This document shows, in pieces, positions 18,597 to 27,669 of a stretch of 64,000 nucleotides of DNA (position 1 is the first letter of the stretch; each line of letters begins with the position of its first letter). Both the position numbers and the translations under genes were made by a program. The notes below the pieces were generated by a model, which worked only from the letters and a program-made list of their open reading frames with translations, did no database searches and had not been told where the DNA came from. This DNA is from Afipia sp. (GTDB taxonomy: Bacteria; Pseudomonadota; Alphaproteobacteria; Rhizobiales; Xanthobacteraceae), in NCBI GenBank assembly GCA_024707075.1, contig JANQAK010000001.1:952001-1016000 (forward strand), written 5' to 3'.

Positions 18597-19493
18597 TTGA
18601 GCAGCGACGCTGATAGATTTGCTGAAATGGCGTCCGCCCTTGAGCAGCACCCCGATTATCGGGTTTTGCGGAAACTAAGCTTCCGCGACCAATTCATTGA
18701 AGCTGATATCCAGGCCTGTAAAACCGGAATCCTCTTCGACGTCGAGACGACTGGCCTAGATACGTCTTCAGACGAAATCATTGAACTCGGAATGGTGAAG
18801 TTCACATATTTGCCGACCGGTGAAGTAGTCCGCGTTATCGACACTTTTAGCTCGCTGAATGAGCCGAACAAACTCATCCCGAAGGAAGTGACGAATTTAA
18901 CCCGCATCACCGATGAGATGGTTGCCGGACACAAGATCGATGAAGCCGCCGTCGAAACTTTCGCATCTGATGCTTCTCTGGTCATCGCGCACAATGCGGG
19001 CTTCGATCGAAGGTTTGCCGAAAGATATTGGCCCACGTTTGTTGAGAAACCTTGGGCATGTTCTGTCAACAATATTGAATGGCGCAGCTATGGTTTTGAA
19101 GGATCGCGGCTAAGCTATCTATTGGCCGGCGTCGGAATGTTTCATGAAGCCCACCGCGCAGTAGACGATTGCCACGCCCTCCTGGAAATTCTGGCGTTCG
19201 TCGTGCCATCTGCGCAAAGATCGGTGCTGGCGATAATTTTAGAAAATGCACGAAGAAATACCGTCAGGATCTGGGCGGAGCGCTCGCCGTTCGATTTGAA
19301 GGATGAACTTAAAAAGCGCGGCTATCGTTGGAGCCCTGGTGACGACGGTCGTCCAAAGTCCTGGTACATTGATATTGACGAGGACAAGCACGCCGATGAG
19401 GTTTCCTATCTCCATCAGCACATCTACCGCCGGGAGGTAGACCTCCGCATGCAAAACATCACAGCTGTGGAGCGATTTTCTGTTCGCGCTTAG
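18597..19493 (+). CDS. DnaQ-like 3'-5' exonuclease
   Basis: The 298-aa product has a DEDDh exonuclease domain: motif I GILFDVETTGLD, motif II VIAHNAGFDRRFAE, and motif III HEAHRAVDDCHALLEIL with the catalytic histidine and aspartate. This is the fold of the polymerase III epsilon subunit and RNase T. A C-terminal extension of about 90 residues (KKRGYRWSPGDDGRPKSWY) resembles the small domain attached to several stand-alone DnaQ-like exonucleases. The start is TTG at 18597 after a weak AAGGTG site; an ATG ten codons on is an alternative. It follows the broken GIY-YIG-like gene on the same strand. Confidence 0.8.
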   Translation: MSSDADRFAEMASALEQHPDYRVLRKLSFRDQFIEADIQACKTGILFDVETTGLDTSSDEIIELGMVKFTYLPTGEVVRVIDTFSSLNEPNKLIPKEVTNLTRITDEMVAGHKIDEAAVETFASDASLVIAHNAGFDRRFAERYWPTFVEKPWACSVNNIEWRSYGFEGSRLSYLLAGVGMFHEAHRAVDDCHALLEILAFVVPSAQRSVLAIILENARRNTVRIWAERSPFDLKDELKKRGYRWSPGDDGRPKSWYIDIDEDKHADEVSYLHQHIYRREVDLRMQNITAVERFSVRA

Positions 19494-19557
19494 CCGCTTA
19501 TCTGCGGCACCGAAGGTCTTGTTGTTTACGCCCTCACATTTTGCAAGGTCGCGCCGA

Positions 19558-19950
19558 TCACGCGCGCCGGAAACACTCGACAATATTGATCCCGCCTGTC
19601 TCGTCGATGAGTCGCTCAACGCAGTTTGCCCGATATGGTCCAAGCACTGGCTTTAGGACGGCTTTCCGCACAGGGGGAACTGCCAACGTCACAACAATCG
19701 CGAATTGAACCGCGGCGATTGTCCAGAGCGTGCTACGAAACGGCTCTTTGTAAGACTTGTGACGCAGAAGCTGTTGAGCCGCAATCGCGCCTGCGGACCC
19801 GCCTATTAACGCGACGAATAGCAGATTTACCTCGGGAATACGCCGACGACGATTTTGGGCGCACCACTTGTCCCAGTAGAACATCAAGAAAGCGATGCCG
19901 TTGACGACAATCAGCACGATTGAGATCGCAACAATTGCCCAAACTAACAT
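19558..19950 (-). CDS. DUF1294 membrane protein
   Basis: The 130-aa product has an N-terminal transmembrane helix (about residues 3-25), the DUF1294 signature FYWDKWCAQNRRRRIPE followed by a second hydrophobic segment LLFVALIGGSAGAIAAQQL, then RHKSYKEPFRS and a third helix. DUF1294 proteins are small inner-membrane proteins of unknown function, sometimes fused to cold-shock domains, which is not the case here. The C-terminal tail with two cysteines is longer than usual. It converges with the exonuclease gene. Confidence 0.75.
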   Translation of the reverse strand: MLVWAIVAISIVLIVVNGIAFLMFYWDKWCAQNRRRRIPEVNLLFVALIGGSAGAIAAQQLLRHKSYKEPFRSTLWTIAAVQFAIVVTLAVPPVRKAVLKPVLGPYRANCVERLIDETGGINIVECFRRA

Positions 19951-20153
19951 GACGATACTTCTGGCCCACTCAAGTCGATTGACGTTAGTTCACGCTAAGG
20001 CCCGATGAAACGCAATCACAGGCCAAAGCGCAAGATTGCTTGCATGGAATGGCCTATACTGGGCCAACAAAGCAACAAGATTGCTGCAGATTCGCTCGAC
20101 TTCCCCGCCACCGCAAGCGTGTGTGGCTGAGAATTTTGAAGTGGAGAGGATCG

Positions 20154-20390
20154 ATGGACCGCATCGCAACAGAACAAAGCATCAGGATCTGCCTGACCGA
20201 GACTCACAAATTGCTCAAAGAAGCGGAGCGCATTTCGAGGGCTGCCGTTGCATGCGCCGACGCCGGAAGCGTCAGCGAGGCCACGATCCTATCTGAAGAT
20301 CTCGGTCAATTACTGCATGATGCAGGGCATCTTCATGACGCGGCATCGCTCCTGAACAGACTGGTAGGCGAGTCAGGAAGCGATCGATGA
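20154..20390 (+). CDS. small helical hypothetical protein, paralogue A
   Basis: The 78-aa product starts after a GGAGAGG ribosome-binding site. It is predicted all-helical and contains RISRAAVACADAGSVSEAT and LLHDAGHLHDAASLLNRL. The next gene encodes a protein of the same length with a matching layout, so the two arose by tandem duplication. Their coding regions overlap by four bases. They precede the DUF3489-DUF2924-recombinase set and may belong to the same mobile module. Function unknown. Confidence 0.55.
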   Translation: MDRIATEQSIRICLTETHKLLKEAERISRAAVACADAGSVSEATILSEDLGQLLHDAGHLHDAASLLNRLVGESGSDR

Positions 20391-20626
20391 AGAAGCGGCT
20401 CGCCGTTGATCAAGCTGCTTTGCAAGTAGCGATCCATACTCATGTCGTTGAAATCCGAAAACGCCTTGATGATGCGGCAACCATCGCGCGCGCAGCCGAA
20501 GCGTGTGCGACATTGGGAGACATTGATGAAGCCATTCGCGTCGTATTGCGCTTTGAGCCTTTCACCTATGAGGCCGATCGTCTTCTTTCTGCAGCCACTG
20601 TGTTAAGGAGATTATCGAAAGAGTAG
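20387..20626 (+). CDS. small helical hypothetical protein, paralogue B
   Basis: The 79-aa product resembles the preceding one: ATIARAAEACATLGDIDEAI aligns with its RISRAAVACADAGSVSEAT, and both end in a leucine-rich helix (AATVLRRL against AASLLNRL). The ATG overlaps the upstream stop by four bases, indicating translational coupling. TPR-like helical pairing is one possible fold. No catalytic residues stand out. Confidence 0.55.
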   Translation: MKKRLAVDQAALQVAIHTHVVEIRKRLDDAATIARAAEACATLGDIDEAIRVVLRFEPFTYEADRLLSAATVLRRLSKE

Positions 20627-20671
20627 CTACGTCCCCTCCGCAAGTATCAGCATCGCGCTCCTCCACAATTG

Positions 20672-20717
20672 CCCCGTCGCTTAGACGGGGTCGGGCTCGT
20701 GGCAGCAGTCCCTGCTG
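20672..20717 (+). promoter_or_regulatory. tandem hairpins before DUF3489 gene
   Basis: Two perfect hairpins sit side by side: a 7-bp stem (20672-20678 with 20684-20690) and a 6-bp stem (20703-20708 with 20712-20717), ending 21 bases before the TTG start and its GAGGAGG site. They lack a T tract, so a leader or protein-binding role is more likely than termination. Confidence 0.45.
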
Positions 20718-20738
20718 TCGTAACCTGAGGAGGCTTCC

Positions 20739-21350
20739 TTGAAACTGTCCGATAAACGATTGATCATCCTGTCTGCGGCTTCGCGGCACGCTCATCAACT
20801 GGTCTCACCAACCGACCTCAAAGGTGTACCCGCAAAAACTGCGGCCACCCAATTGCTAAAGAGCAAACTTCTTGAGGAGATTCCCACCACCGACACTAAA
20901 GTGATTTGGCGCCAGGGCAAGGACAATCAGCGACTGGCACTTCGTATCACGAGCCTCGGTCTCAAGACGATTCAGATGGAGAAGAAGCCAGTCACCGCGC
21001 CTTCGAAAGTAACCCCGCCAAGCGCGGCGCCGCAAAAAATCAGAGACAAAACATCTAAGACGGTCCGAAAGAAGGCAGCGGTCAGCAAAACCCGAGCCCG
21101 CAAACCCCGCGAAGGTTCGGTGCGGGAGAATGTGCTGGGTCTCCTACGGCGGCGCGAAGGCGCAACCCTTGATGCCCTTGTCAAAGCCACCGGGTGGCAA
21201 AGACATTCAGTACGCGGATTTCTAGCCGGCGTCGTACGCGGCCAGCTCAAACTCTCGCTTGTCTCAGAACAGATTGATGGTGCGCGCACTTACCGCATCA
21301 GTGGCAAGCCGCTGGCAGCCAAAGCCAAACCTGCACGTCGGACGGCCTGA
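20739..21350 (+). CDS. DUF3489 protein
   Basis: The 203-aa protein starts with TTG after a strong GAGGAGG site. The N-terminal domain (LSDKRLIILSAASRHAHQLV and following) looks like a winged helix; a basic lysine/arginine/proline linker follows at about residues 90-128; and the C-terminal DUF3489 domain has REGATLDALVKATGWQRHSV, again helix-turn-helix-like. DUF3489 genes commonly sit directly before DUF2924 and a large serine recombinase in alphaproteobacteria, as here, and probably act with it, possibly as a DNA-binding accessory factor. Only two bases separate it from the DUF2924 gene. Confidence 0.8.
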   Translation: MKLSDKRLIILSAASRHAHQLVSPTDLKGVPAKTAATQLLKSKLLEEIPTTDTKVIWRQGKDNQRLALRITSLGLKTIQMEKKPVTAPSKVTPPSAAPQKIRDKTSKTVRKKAAVSKTRARKPREGSVRENVLGLLRRREGATLDALVKATGWQRHSVRGFLAGVVRGQLKLSLVSEQIDGARTYRISGKPLAAKAKPARRTA

Positions 21351-21352
21351 TC

Positions 21353-21892
21353 ATGCCGCAGCAGCCAAAAGATCCAAAAGTCGAGGCGGAAATCCAGCGA
21401 TTGCCTGAGTTCGACATTGCAGAGTTGCGCCGCCGTTGGAAATCTCTTTATGGCAGACCCGCGCCACCGTCGTTTCGGCGCAACCTTCTGATCAGCGGCC
21501 TCGCCTACAAGATCCGCATCAACGCGTACGGCGACCTTTCACCAGCGATGAAGCGGCGCCTGCGCGACATCGCTCAGGCTATCCGCAACGGAACCGCTAA
21601 CGCTGTCATTGGTACCCCGATCCTGAAGCCAGGCACACAGCTGATCCGTCGCTGGAAGGGCGAGACACTATCAGTGACAGTGCTCGAGGGCGGATTCGCC
21701 TGGGAAGGACGCACCTATCGATCCTTGTCGGCCACAGCGAAGGCCATCACCGGCACGAGCTGGAATGGTCATAAGTTCTTCGGAATCAGGCCGGCAAACC
21801 AATCAAACAAGCATGCCGCCGGTCCTCGTCGAAGCAACGCTGCTGCAGCGCGCCACGCAAAACCGCCCGCTTCCGAAGATTACCATGGCTGA
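21353..21892 (+). CDS. DUF2924 protein
   Basis: The 179-aa product carries the DUF2924 pattern: ELRRRWKSLYGRPAPPSFRR near the N-terminus, ISGLAYKIRINAYGDLS, then GTQLIRRWKGETLSVTV and YRSLSATAKAITGTSWNG with GHKFFG. The second half resembles a small domain that is found beside, and may assist, large serine recombinases. It overlaps the recombinase start by eight bases and follows the DUF3489 gene directly. Function is unknown but the three-gene order is a repeating unit. Confidence 0.85.
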   Translation: MPQQPKDPKVEAEIQRLPEFDIAELRRRWKSLYGRPAPPSFRRNLLISGLAYKIRINAYGDLSPAMKRRLRDIAQAIRNGTANAVIGTPILKPGTQLIRRWKGETLSVTVLEGGFAWEGRTYRSLSATAKAITGTSWNGHKFFGIRPANQSNKHAAGPRRSNAAAARHAKPPASEDYHG

Positions 21893-23465
21893 TCGTTCAA
21901 CGCAGGTCAGAACGTTCCGCTGCGCGATTTACACCCGCAAGTCGTCCGAAGAAGGGCTGGAACAGGACTTCAACTCGCTGCACGCGCAACGAGAGTCCTG
22001 TGACGCATATATAAAGAGTCAGAAGCACGAAGGCTGGACCGCCCTGCCCCGACACTATGATGACGGAGGATACTCGGGCGGTTCCATCGAGCGCCCCGCC
22101 TTGCGTGCGCTGCTCGCTGATATCGAAGCCCACAAAATCGACGTGGTCATTGTTTACAAAGTCGACCGGTTGACGCGCTCCTTGGCGGACTTCGCGAAGA
22201 TCGTGGAAGTCTTCGATGCCGCAGGTGTGTCGTTTGTGTCTGTGACCCAGCAGTTCAATACGACCACGTCGATGGGACGGCTCACCCTCAACGTCCTTTT
22301 GTCCTTTGCGCAATTCGAGCGTGAAGTCACTGGTGAACGCATCCGAGACAAAATTGCAGCCTCGAAGCAAAAGGGCATGTGGATGGGCGGTTGGGTGCCC
22401 ATCGGATACGACCGCAAGGACCGGACACTCACGATCAATGAATCTGAGGCAACGACCGTCCGAGCCATTTTTGACCTTTACCTGAAACTAGGCTCCGTGA
22501 TGTCGGTTAAAGCCGAACTCGATCGCCTCAAACTGACGACGAAGCGCTACGTCGCCGAAACCGGCCGTCAAATGGGGGGCCTCACGTTTGCGCGCGGACA
22601 TCTTTATAAAATGCTGTCGAACCCCCTCTACATTGGGGTGATCGAACACAAAGGAAAGCGCCATCCCGGACTGCATCCCCCGCTCATTGATCGTGAACAG
22701 TGGGACGAGGTCCAAGCGTTACTCCAGCGAAAACGGCAATCCAACCAGACTAGAGAATACGCCAAAAGCGCCAGTCTTTTGGCCGGCCTGATATTCGACG
22801 AGAACGGCCGGCGCATGATTTCGACGCACACGCAGAAAAACGGAAAGCGGTACCGTTACTATATCACGACGGACGGTAACGGCCGGGCAGAAGCCGATCA
22901 GAAAAAGGTACGGCTCCCTGCTTCGGCCATCGATAAACTGATCCGAACCAAACTATCTGCGTATCTTCTGGACGCGAACCACCTCGTCAGACTTTTACGT
23001 CGCTGTCGACTTGGACCTGATGCGATCGAACGCGGAATCGAAGGCGCCGCGAAGTTGGCTTCTGCCCTGACAGATGCCGAGAAAACCTCGCTGGGTATCG
23101 TTCATGATTTAGTCAGTCGCATCGACGCGCGATCCGATAGGGCGGATATTTCTCTGAATCTCGACAAACTGATTCAGCGACTCGTGGGCCCGATGGAAAC
23201 CGCTGGCACAAACAGAATAGCGAACGAAATTATCTCAGTTTCAATCTCCGATATCGTCATTTCCGGCGCCGCAGAAAAACTCATCGTGCACACCAGCTTG
23301 TCGGAGCCAAAGAATGAGCGGGGCCTAAAAGCCTACGCGCGTGGGTACTCTTGGTTTGAGGAGCTTACTTCAGGGCAAGTATCTTCCATTGTGGAAATTG
23401 CTCGTCGGGAAAAATTAACAGAACGGTACGTTAGTAGAACAATTCACCTTGCTATCTCCTTCTGA
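21885..23465 (+). CDS. large serine recombinase
   Basis: The 526-aa protein has an N-terminal resolvase domain: the catalytic serine in IYTRKSSEEGLEQDFNSLHA, the YSGGSIERPAL segment, VYKVDRLTRSL and QFEREVTGERIRDKI. A recombinase (PF07508-type) domain follows with LYKMLSNPLYIG, then a zinc-beta-ribbon-like region (LLAGLIFDENGRRM). It should cut and rejoin DNA between short attachment sites. The C-terminus stops soon after ERYVSRTIHLA, where relatives usually carry some 30-50 more residues, so it may be slightly truncated. ATG at 21885 was chosen; it overlaps DUF2924. Confidence 0.9.
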   Translation: MADRSTQVRTFRCAIYTRKSSEEGLEQDFNSLHAQRESCDAYIKSQKHEGWTALPRHYDDGGYSGGSIERPALRALLADIEAHKIDVVIVYKVDRLTRSLADFAKIVEVFDAAGVSFVSVTQQFNTTTSMGRLTLNVLLSFAQFEREVTGERIRDKIAASKQKGMWMGGWVPIGYDRKDRTLTINESEATTVRAIFDLYLKLGSVMSVKAELDRLKLTTKRYVAETGRQMGGLTFARGHLYKMLSNPLYIGVIEHKGKRHPGLHPPLIDREQWDEVQALLQRKRQSNQTREYAKSASLLAGLIFDENGRRMISTHTQKNGKRYRYYITTDGNGRAEADQKKVRLPASAIDKLIRTKLSAYLLDANHLVRLLRRCRLGPDAIERGIEGAAKLASALTDAEKTSLGIVHDLVSRIDARSDRADISLNLDKLIQRLVGPMETAGTNRIANEIISVSISDIVISGAAEKLIVHTSLSEPKNERGLKAYARGYSWFEELTSGQVSSIVEIARREKLTERYVSRTIHLAISF

Positions 23466-23533
23466 CCTTCCGCGATCAGAAGCGGGTGCAAAAACGAAAT
23501 GCTTACTTGGAAAAGACTACCGCCGCTCACACC

Positions 23534-24607
23534 CTAGCCATTCGGGAACATTATCCCCATGAGCTGGTCTACGGCGTCAGGGCCACGCAGCCGACGAGGT
23601 GGAATTTGACCGGGAAAAACCGTGTCGGGCCGTATTCCATTGAAAACAAATTCTCCAAGACCGTTCTTGATTAACCTCTCCATGAACGCTCGATCTTCTC
23701 CTGTCGTCGCAGGGCTGAATTGCCGCGCGGCAAGGCCTGCGAGAATATCGCAAAATTGCACCCCAAGGCTTGTCCGCGAATCAACCGCGATCGTCGATAT
23801 TACGCGTAGAGGATATTCCACCATCGTACCGTCGCCCATGGGATGCAATTGACGCGGCACATTATTGTTGGTGATACGTTCCCACATTTCGCGATGGCGT
23901 AAGAAATTGGATGAATCGTCATGAATGACCTCGAAATCTTCGGAATGGCGTTGCCGCCAGTGTCCTATCGACGCGTGCATTGTCGTTAGCTGCAATTCGT
24001 CAGAACCGCGAAACGTTTCGAGGTCGTGATATTGATCGAAGAGTTCGGCACCCGTCGCCATCTGATCTAGAAAAAGTTGCACAGGCTCATCTGTGCTTTG
24101 CTTCATGACGTTTAGCCGCCATTGCAAAAGTCGAAGAGAGTCTCCGCTCGGATTTCGGCTAAAGGCCTGATAGGCCGCGACGATGGCATTAAAGAGCGAA
24201 GGATCGGCGAATTCAGTAAGTCCATAATTGATGTAGTTGCTATATTTCCAAGCAAACCCGTCGCTGTAGAAATCATAACCGGCACGGGTCATCATCGGTT
24301 CGATCAGAAAGTCGATAATCTTGGTGAGGACAGCGAACCGCTTGCAGATGATGTAGACAAACGCCCGGCTTCCAAGAGTACTGAACCGCTCTGCAAATGC
24401 CAGCAGGCCAGCGCGATTTCCGGATCCCCAGATATTCGTGAACTTGTATTCATTGCCTTGGTAGCGCGGAAAGCTCGCGTTCAGGATTTCGCGCGCTTCG
24501 TCATCACCAACATCGCTGCTGGCGACCGTAAAAATCGGCTGTTGCGGGTCTAAGAGGTTGTACCCCGTGAAGCCCGCTTCATCGAAGTACAAGGTCTTGG
24601 TTCGCAT
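23534..24607 (-). CDS. DUF3800 protein
   Basis: The 357-aa protein begins MRTKTLYFDEAGFTGYNLLD, the signature of DUF3800, whose acidic residues suggest an RNase H-like nuclease fold; conserved late residues include SLGVQFCDILAG, typical of the family's C-terminal aspartate motif. The start at 24607 was chosen because it places this motif at the N-terminus. The gene is divergent from the short Argonaute operon across about 190 bases and ends against the recombinase gene. DUF3800 genes are common on islands and phages, with no proven activity. Confidence 0.8.
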   Translation of the reverse strand: MRTKTLYFDEAGFTGYNLLDPQQPIFTVASSDVGDDEAREILNASFPRYQGNEYKFTNIWGSGNRAGLLAFAERFSTLGSRAFVYIICKRFAVLTKIIDFLIEPMMTRAGYDFYSDGFAWKYSNYINYGLTEFADPSLFNAIVAAYQAFSRNPSGDSLRLLQWRLNVMKQSTDEPVQLFLDQMATGAELFDQYHDLETFRGSDELQLTTMHASIGHWRQRHSEDFEVIHDDSSNFLRHREMWERITNNNVPRQLHPMGDGTMVEYPLRVISTIAVDSRTSLGVQFCDILAGLAARQFSPATTGEDRAFMERLIKNGLGEFVFNGIRPDTVFPGQIPPRRLRGPDAVDQLMGIMFPNG

Positions 24608-24751
24608 AGGCCAAGGATAGCCACTGCGCTGGCATTCACCAATTTCAAACACATGCGCGACCGAATTCAAATTTCTGACGCAAAATCAGTAGTTTAATTC
24701 AGACTCCCGGGGTACAATACTCTTAAAAGTTCCGAAAAGAAAACAGAACGG

Positions 24752-24764
24752 GAACAATTTGTTC
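24752..24764. promoter_or_regulatory. perfect palindrome upstream of the Argonaute operon
   Basis: GAACAA-T-TTGTTC is a perfect 6+6 inverted repeat 33 bases before the ATG of the effector gene and between two divergent genes. Its place and symmetry suit a dimeric repressor, but no regulator gene is adjacent. Confidence 0.4.
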
Positions 24765-24796
24765 GAGTCATCGGCTAAAAAGCCTATGATTGCGGC

Positions 24797-26138
24797 ATGC
24801 AAAAGAGAATCACAGACAATCAGGTTCTTGGGGAACTTGGAGAGACGGCGGTCAAGAAAATTGTTCTTGAAAGCGGATTTCTCTATGACCCGCGCGGAAG
24901 GCTGGAAGCCGGAACCGACGGCCTCATTGAGCTACGCGACCGTAAAAGCGGCGCACCCTTGGGGAAGTTACTCGGCGTGCAGGTTAAGAGCACAGCAGCC
25001 GGTAAATATACTAACGAAACGGACGCAAGCTTCGAATATCTGGTCAAGCCCGACGACCTGACTTACTGGCGCCAGTATAACATTCCGGTCATCATCGTTT
25101 TATGGCGTCAGTCAGACGGAACGGCTTATTGGCAAGATGTGACGAGCGGCCTGCGTGGCGATGAACGACGCTTGAAGTTCGACAAAACGGCAGATGTGTT
25201 TGATCCACGCTGTGTCGATCGTTTGGCAGCACTCACAATAGATAGGCGAACTCCGGGCGTTCATATTCCGCCACTGAATTTCGGCGAAACTGCCATAATC
25301 AACATGATGCGTCTTAAGCTGCCTGACGAGATCTTTATCGCGACATCGCCTTTTGGATCCATCAAGGATGCGGTGCCTAACCTGCTCAAACAAGGAGACA
25401 CGCGTTTCGATTGGGTCATTCGCAAGCGGCGTTATGTTTCCTTTTTTGATCCGCGGGAGTTTGGAACTCGCGCCCTTGTCGATCTGGATCAGGTTGAAGC
25501 CATTGATGCAAAGCTTTTTACTTTGAACGATGATCTTGACGACCTGAACAGCACCATTGAGCTTGTCCGCCGCACGGTCGCGCGACAAGTGCGCAATCAG
25601 CTTAGCTACCTCAAGGATGATCGACTATTTCACTTTCACGCGATCAGTCAGAACAAATCACGCAATTTCAAGTACGCATCAAGCGTCAAGGACACATCGG
25701 CCCGCGTTGTCAGCTACTATCCAAACAAAAAATTTCCAGACAAGCCGGGTTATGTTCGTCACCACGCGTCAAGTCTGCGGTTTGAACGGCTTGGCGATGA
25801 ATGGTTCGTCGTAATTGATCCTACATTCTATTTCACTCGCAATGGCTTCACTCCGCATCCGTTTCCCGGAGCGCTGCTAGCCGGCAAAAAACGGTTAGAG
25901 CGCAACGCCGCCGTCCGGGGACAGGTCATTATGTGGCAGAGCTTACTCGTGCAGAGTTGCAAGCCAAAAGGCGATTTGTTCGAAAAAGACGGAAGCTGGC
26001 GACGTTCTGATTGGCTTTGAGCCTCTACCACTAATCGAACTGGAGAAAGCCGTTCCAGAGGACACATGGGAGCGCACCGATCCCCGCGCCGGAGACATGA
26101 AGCCAGCCGACTTATTTGACGAGGGGTTTCCGGCATGA
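24797..26138 (+). CDS. DUF4365-APAZ nuclease partner of short Argonaute (SPARDA type, frameshifted)
   Basis: The N-terminal 130 residues are a DUF4365 (DREN) PD-(D/E)XK nuclease: GTDGLIELRD with D41 and LGVQVKST with Q62-x-K64. The rest is an APAZ domain, the part that pairs with a short Argonaute. In described SPARDA systems the complex uses a small guide, senses invading nucleic acid and then degrades DNA and RNA without specificity. As written the frame ends at 26020; near a run of five A (25983-25987) one base is in excess, and removing it continues as GDVLIGFEPLPLIELEKAV to a stop at 26136-26138, which overlaps the Argonaute ATG. That overlap supports the longer reading. Confidence 0.82.
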
Positions 26139-27608
26139 GTTTCAAAGCCCGCGTCTTCGACGAACCCATTCTGGAATTCGGCGACGGAGGCCATCACATT
26201 GATCCCCGGCAAGGATTGCGTGAGTTCGGCCCGCTCCAGCCTCGATCGGGCGATGTGGTGAATGTCGGCGTTATTGGTACCGACGATACCGTGTCTGGAT
26301 TTACTGATTTTCTTGGCGAGACGGGACGCGGCATCGAGAGCGAAAACAAAGCGCTTATCAACCTCAATCCGGATTTTCCCGGTCTGGGTAACCAAAATCC
26401 GTTCCGATGCAAATTCGAGGTGCCAGACGGCGCTACACTCAAAATGTCGCGTAGTCAGGTGAACGAAATTCGCGCCATCGGCAGGCATGACGAAGCGGTA
26501 CGGCAGGCGGTCGCTATGGTTGCCGAACAACTTACAGCCTTAGTAGAGAGCAGCGTGAAGCCCGACGTAATTGTGCTTGCGTTGCCGATCCCGCTGATCG
26601 AAAAACTCGTTAATGCAAAAAGTGAAGCCGCCGAAACTATGGAAGGAGAAGAAAAAGGAAGAAGAAGAGGAGGATGAGAAAGACGTGCTTCTCGATTTCC
26701 GCGATTTGCTGAAAGCCGCAACACTTCACTTAGACGTCCCCACGCAGATTGTGTGGCCCGATACATGGGATGACACGGCAAAGATTCCTCGCAAGGTGAA
26801 ACGCGAGAGTAATCGCCAAGTTCAGACCAAGGCTACACGCGCTTGGAATTTGCTAAACGCATTGTTCTATAAAGCGGGGAAGGTGCCGTGGCGACTTTTG
26901 CCTGACGCGGCGGGTTTGCGGACGAGTTATCTCGGCATTGGCTTCTATCGAGACATAGACGGGCAGCAACTATGGACCAGCACGGCGCAGATGTTCGACG
27001 AGCGCGGGCGCGGACTTATACTGCGCGGTGCTCGGGCCCAGACCGAGTCAAAAGGCCGGCACCCGTATCTCACGGCGCAGGATGCCAATGATTTGGTGAC
27101 CCAGTCCATTGCCACCTATAAAACGCATCATCGCCATGTGCCTGCGCGTCTTGTGGTCCTAAAAACTTCAAGGTTTAGACCCGAGGAAGCTGAAGGTATT
27201 GATGCGGCGCTCCGCGCAGCGGGCATAGATTTAAGCGATTTGGTTTGGGTACAGGAAAGCTCTCCCGTCGCGATTTTCCGAGACGGAAACTATCCGGTCT
27301 TACGTGGTACGTTCGTTGATTTGCGAGGAAAGGGATTGCTCTACACGCGCGGTAGCGTGCCATATTACGGGACGTTTCCAGGTCTTCGGGTGCCACGTCC
27401 TCTGATGCTCGTGCCGCATGAAAACTGCGATACAGCGATTGTTAAACTCGCTCAAGAGGTCTTGGCTCTAACGAAAGTCAACTGGAACACGACCCAGTTT
27501 GACCTGAAGCTGCCCGCGCCAATCATGGCAGCCAGAGAAGTCGGGCGCATATTGAAACACATCGAATTCGGAATGCCGGTGTCGCCGGATTTTCGAAAGT
27601 ATACCTGA
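26135..27608 (+). CDS. short prokaryotic Argonaute, MID-PIWI (frameshifted)
   Basis: The N-terminus (EPILEFGDGGHHIDPRQGLR) is the usual opening of short pAgos, and the end (LTKVNWNTTQFDLKLPAP, then REVGRILKHI) is the last part of a PIWI domain. I see no DEDX catalytic set, as expected for short pAgos, which bind guides and targets but leave cutting to the partner. The frame is broken: the first part runs 26135-26677 and the second is open 26613-27608. A purine-rich tract with five A (26652-26656) lies in between, and one base less would join them into about 490 residues. An acidic linker (KEEEEEDEKD) follows the break. The ATG overlaps the partner's corrected stop. Confidence 0.8.
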
Positions 27609-27646
27609 GGTCGAACGGACCGAAGGCAATTTACATATTGCATTTC

Positions 27647-27669
27647 ACGCAACCGAGACGGTTGCGTGC
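27647..27669 (+). terminator. 10-bp hairpin after Argonaute operon
   Basis: CACGCAACCG-AGA-CGGTTGCGTG forms a perfect 10-bp stem with a three-base loop about 40 bases after the Argonaute stop. There is no T tract, so it may end transcription only weakly or protect the mRNA end. Confidence 0.5.
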
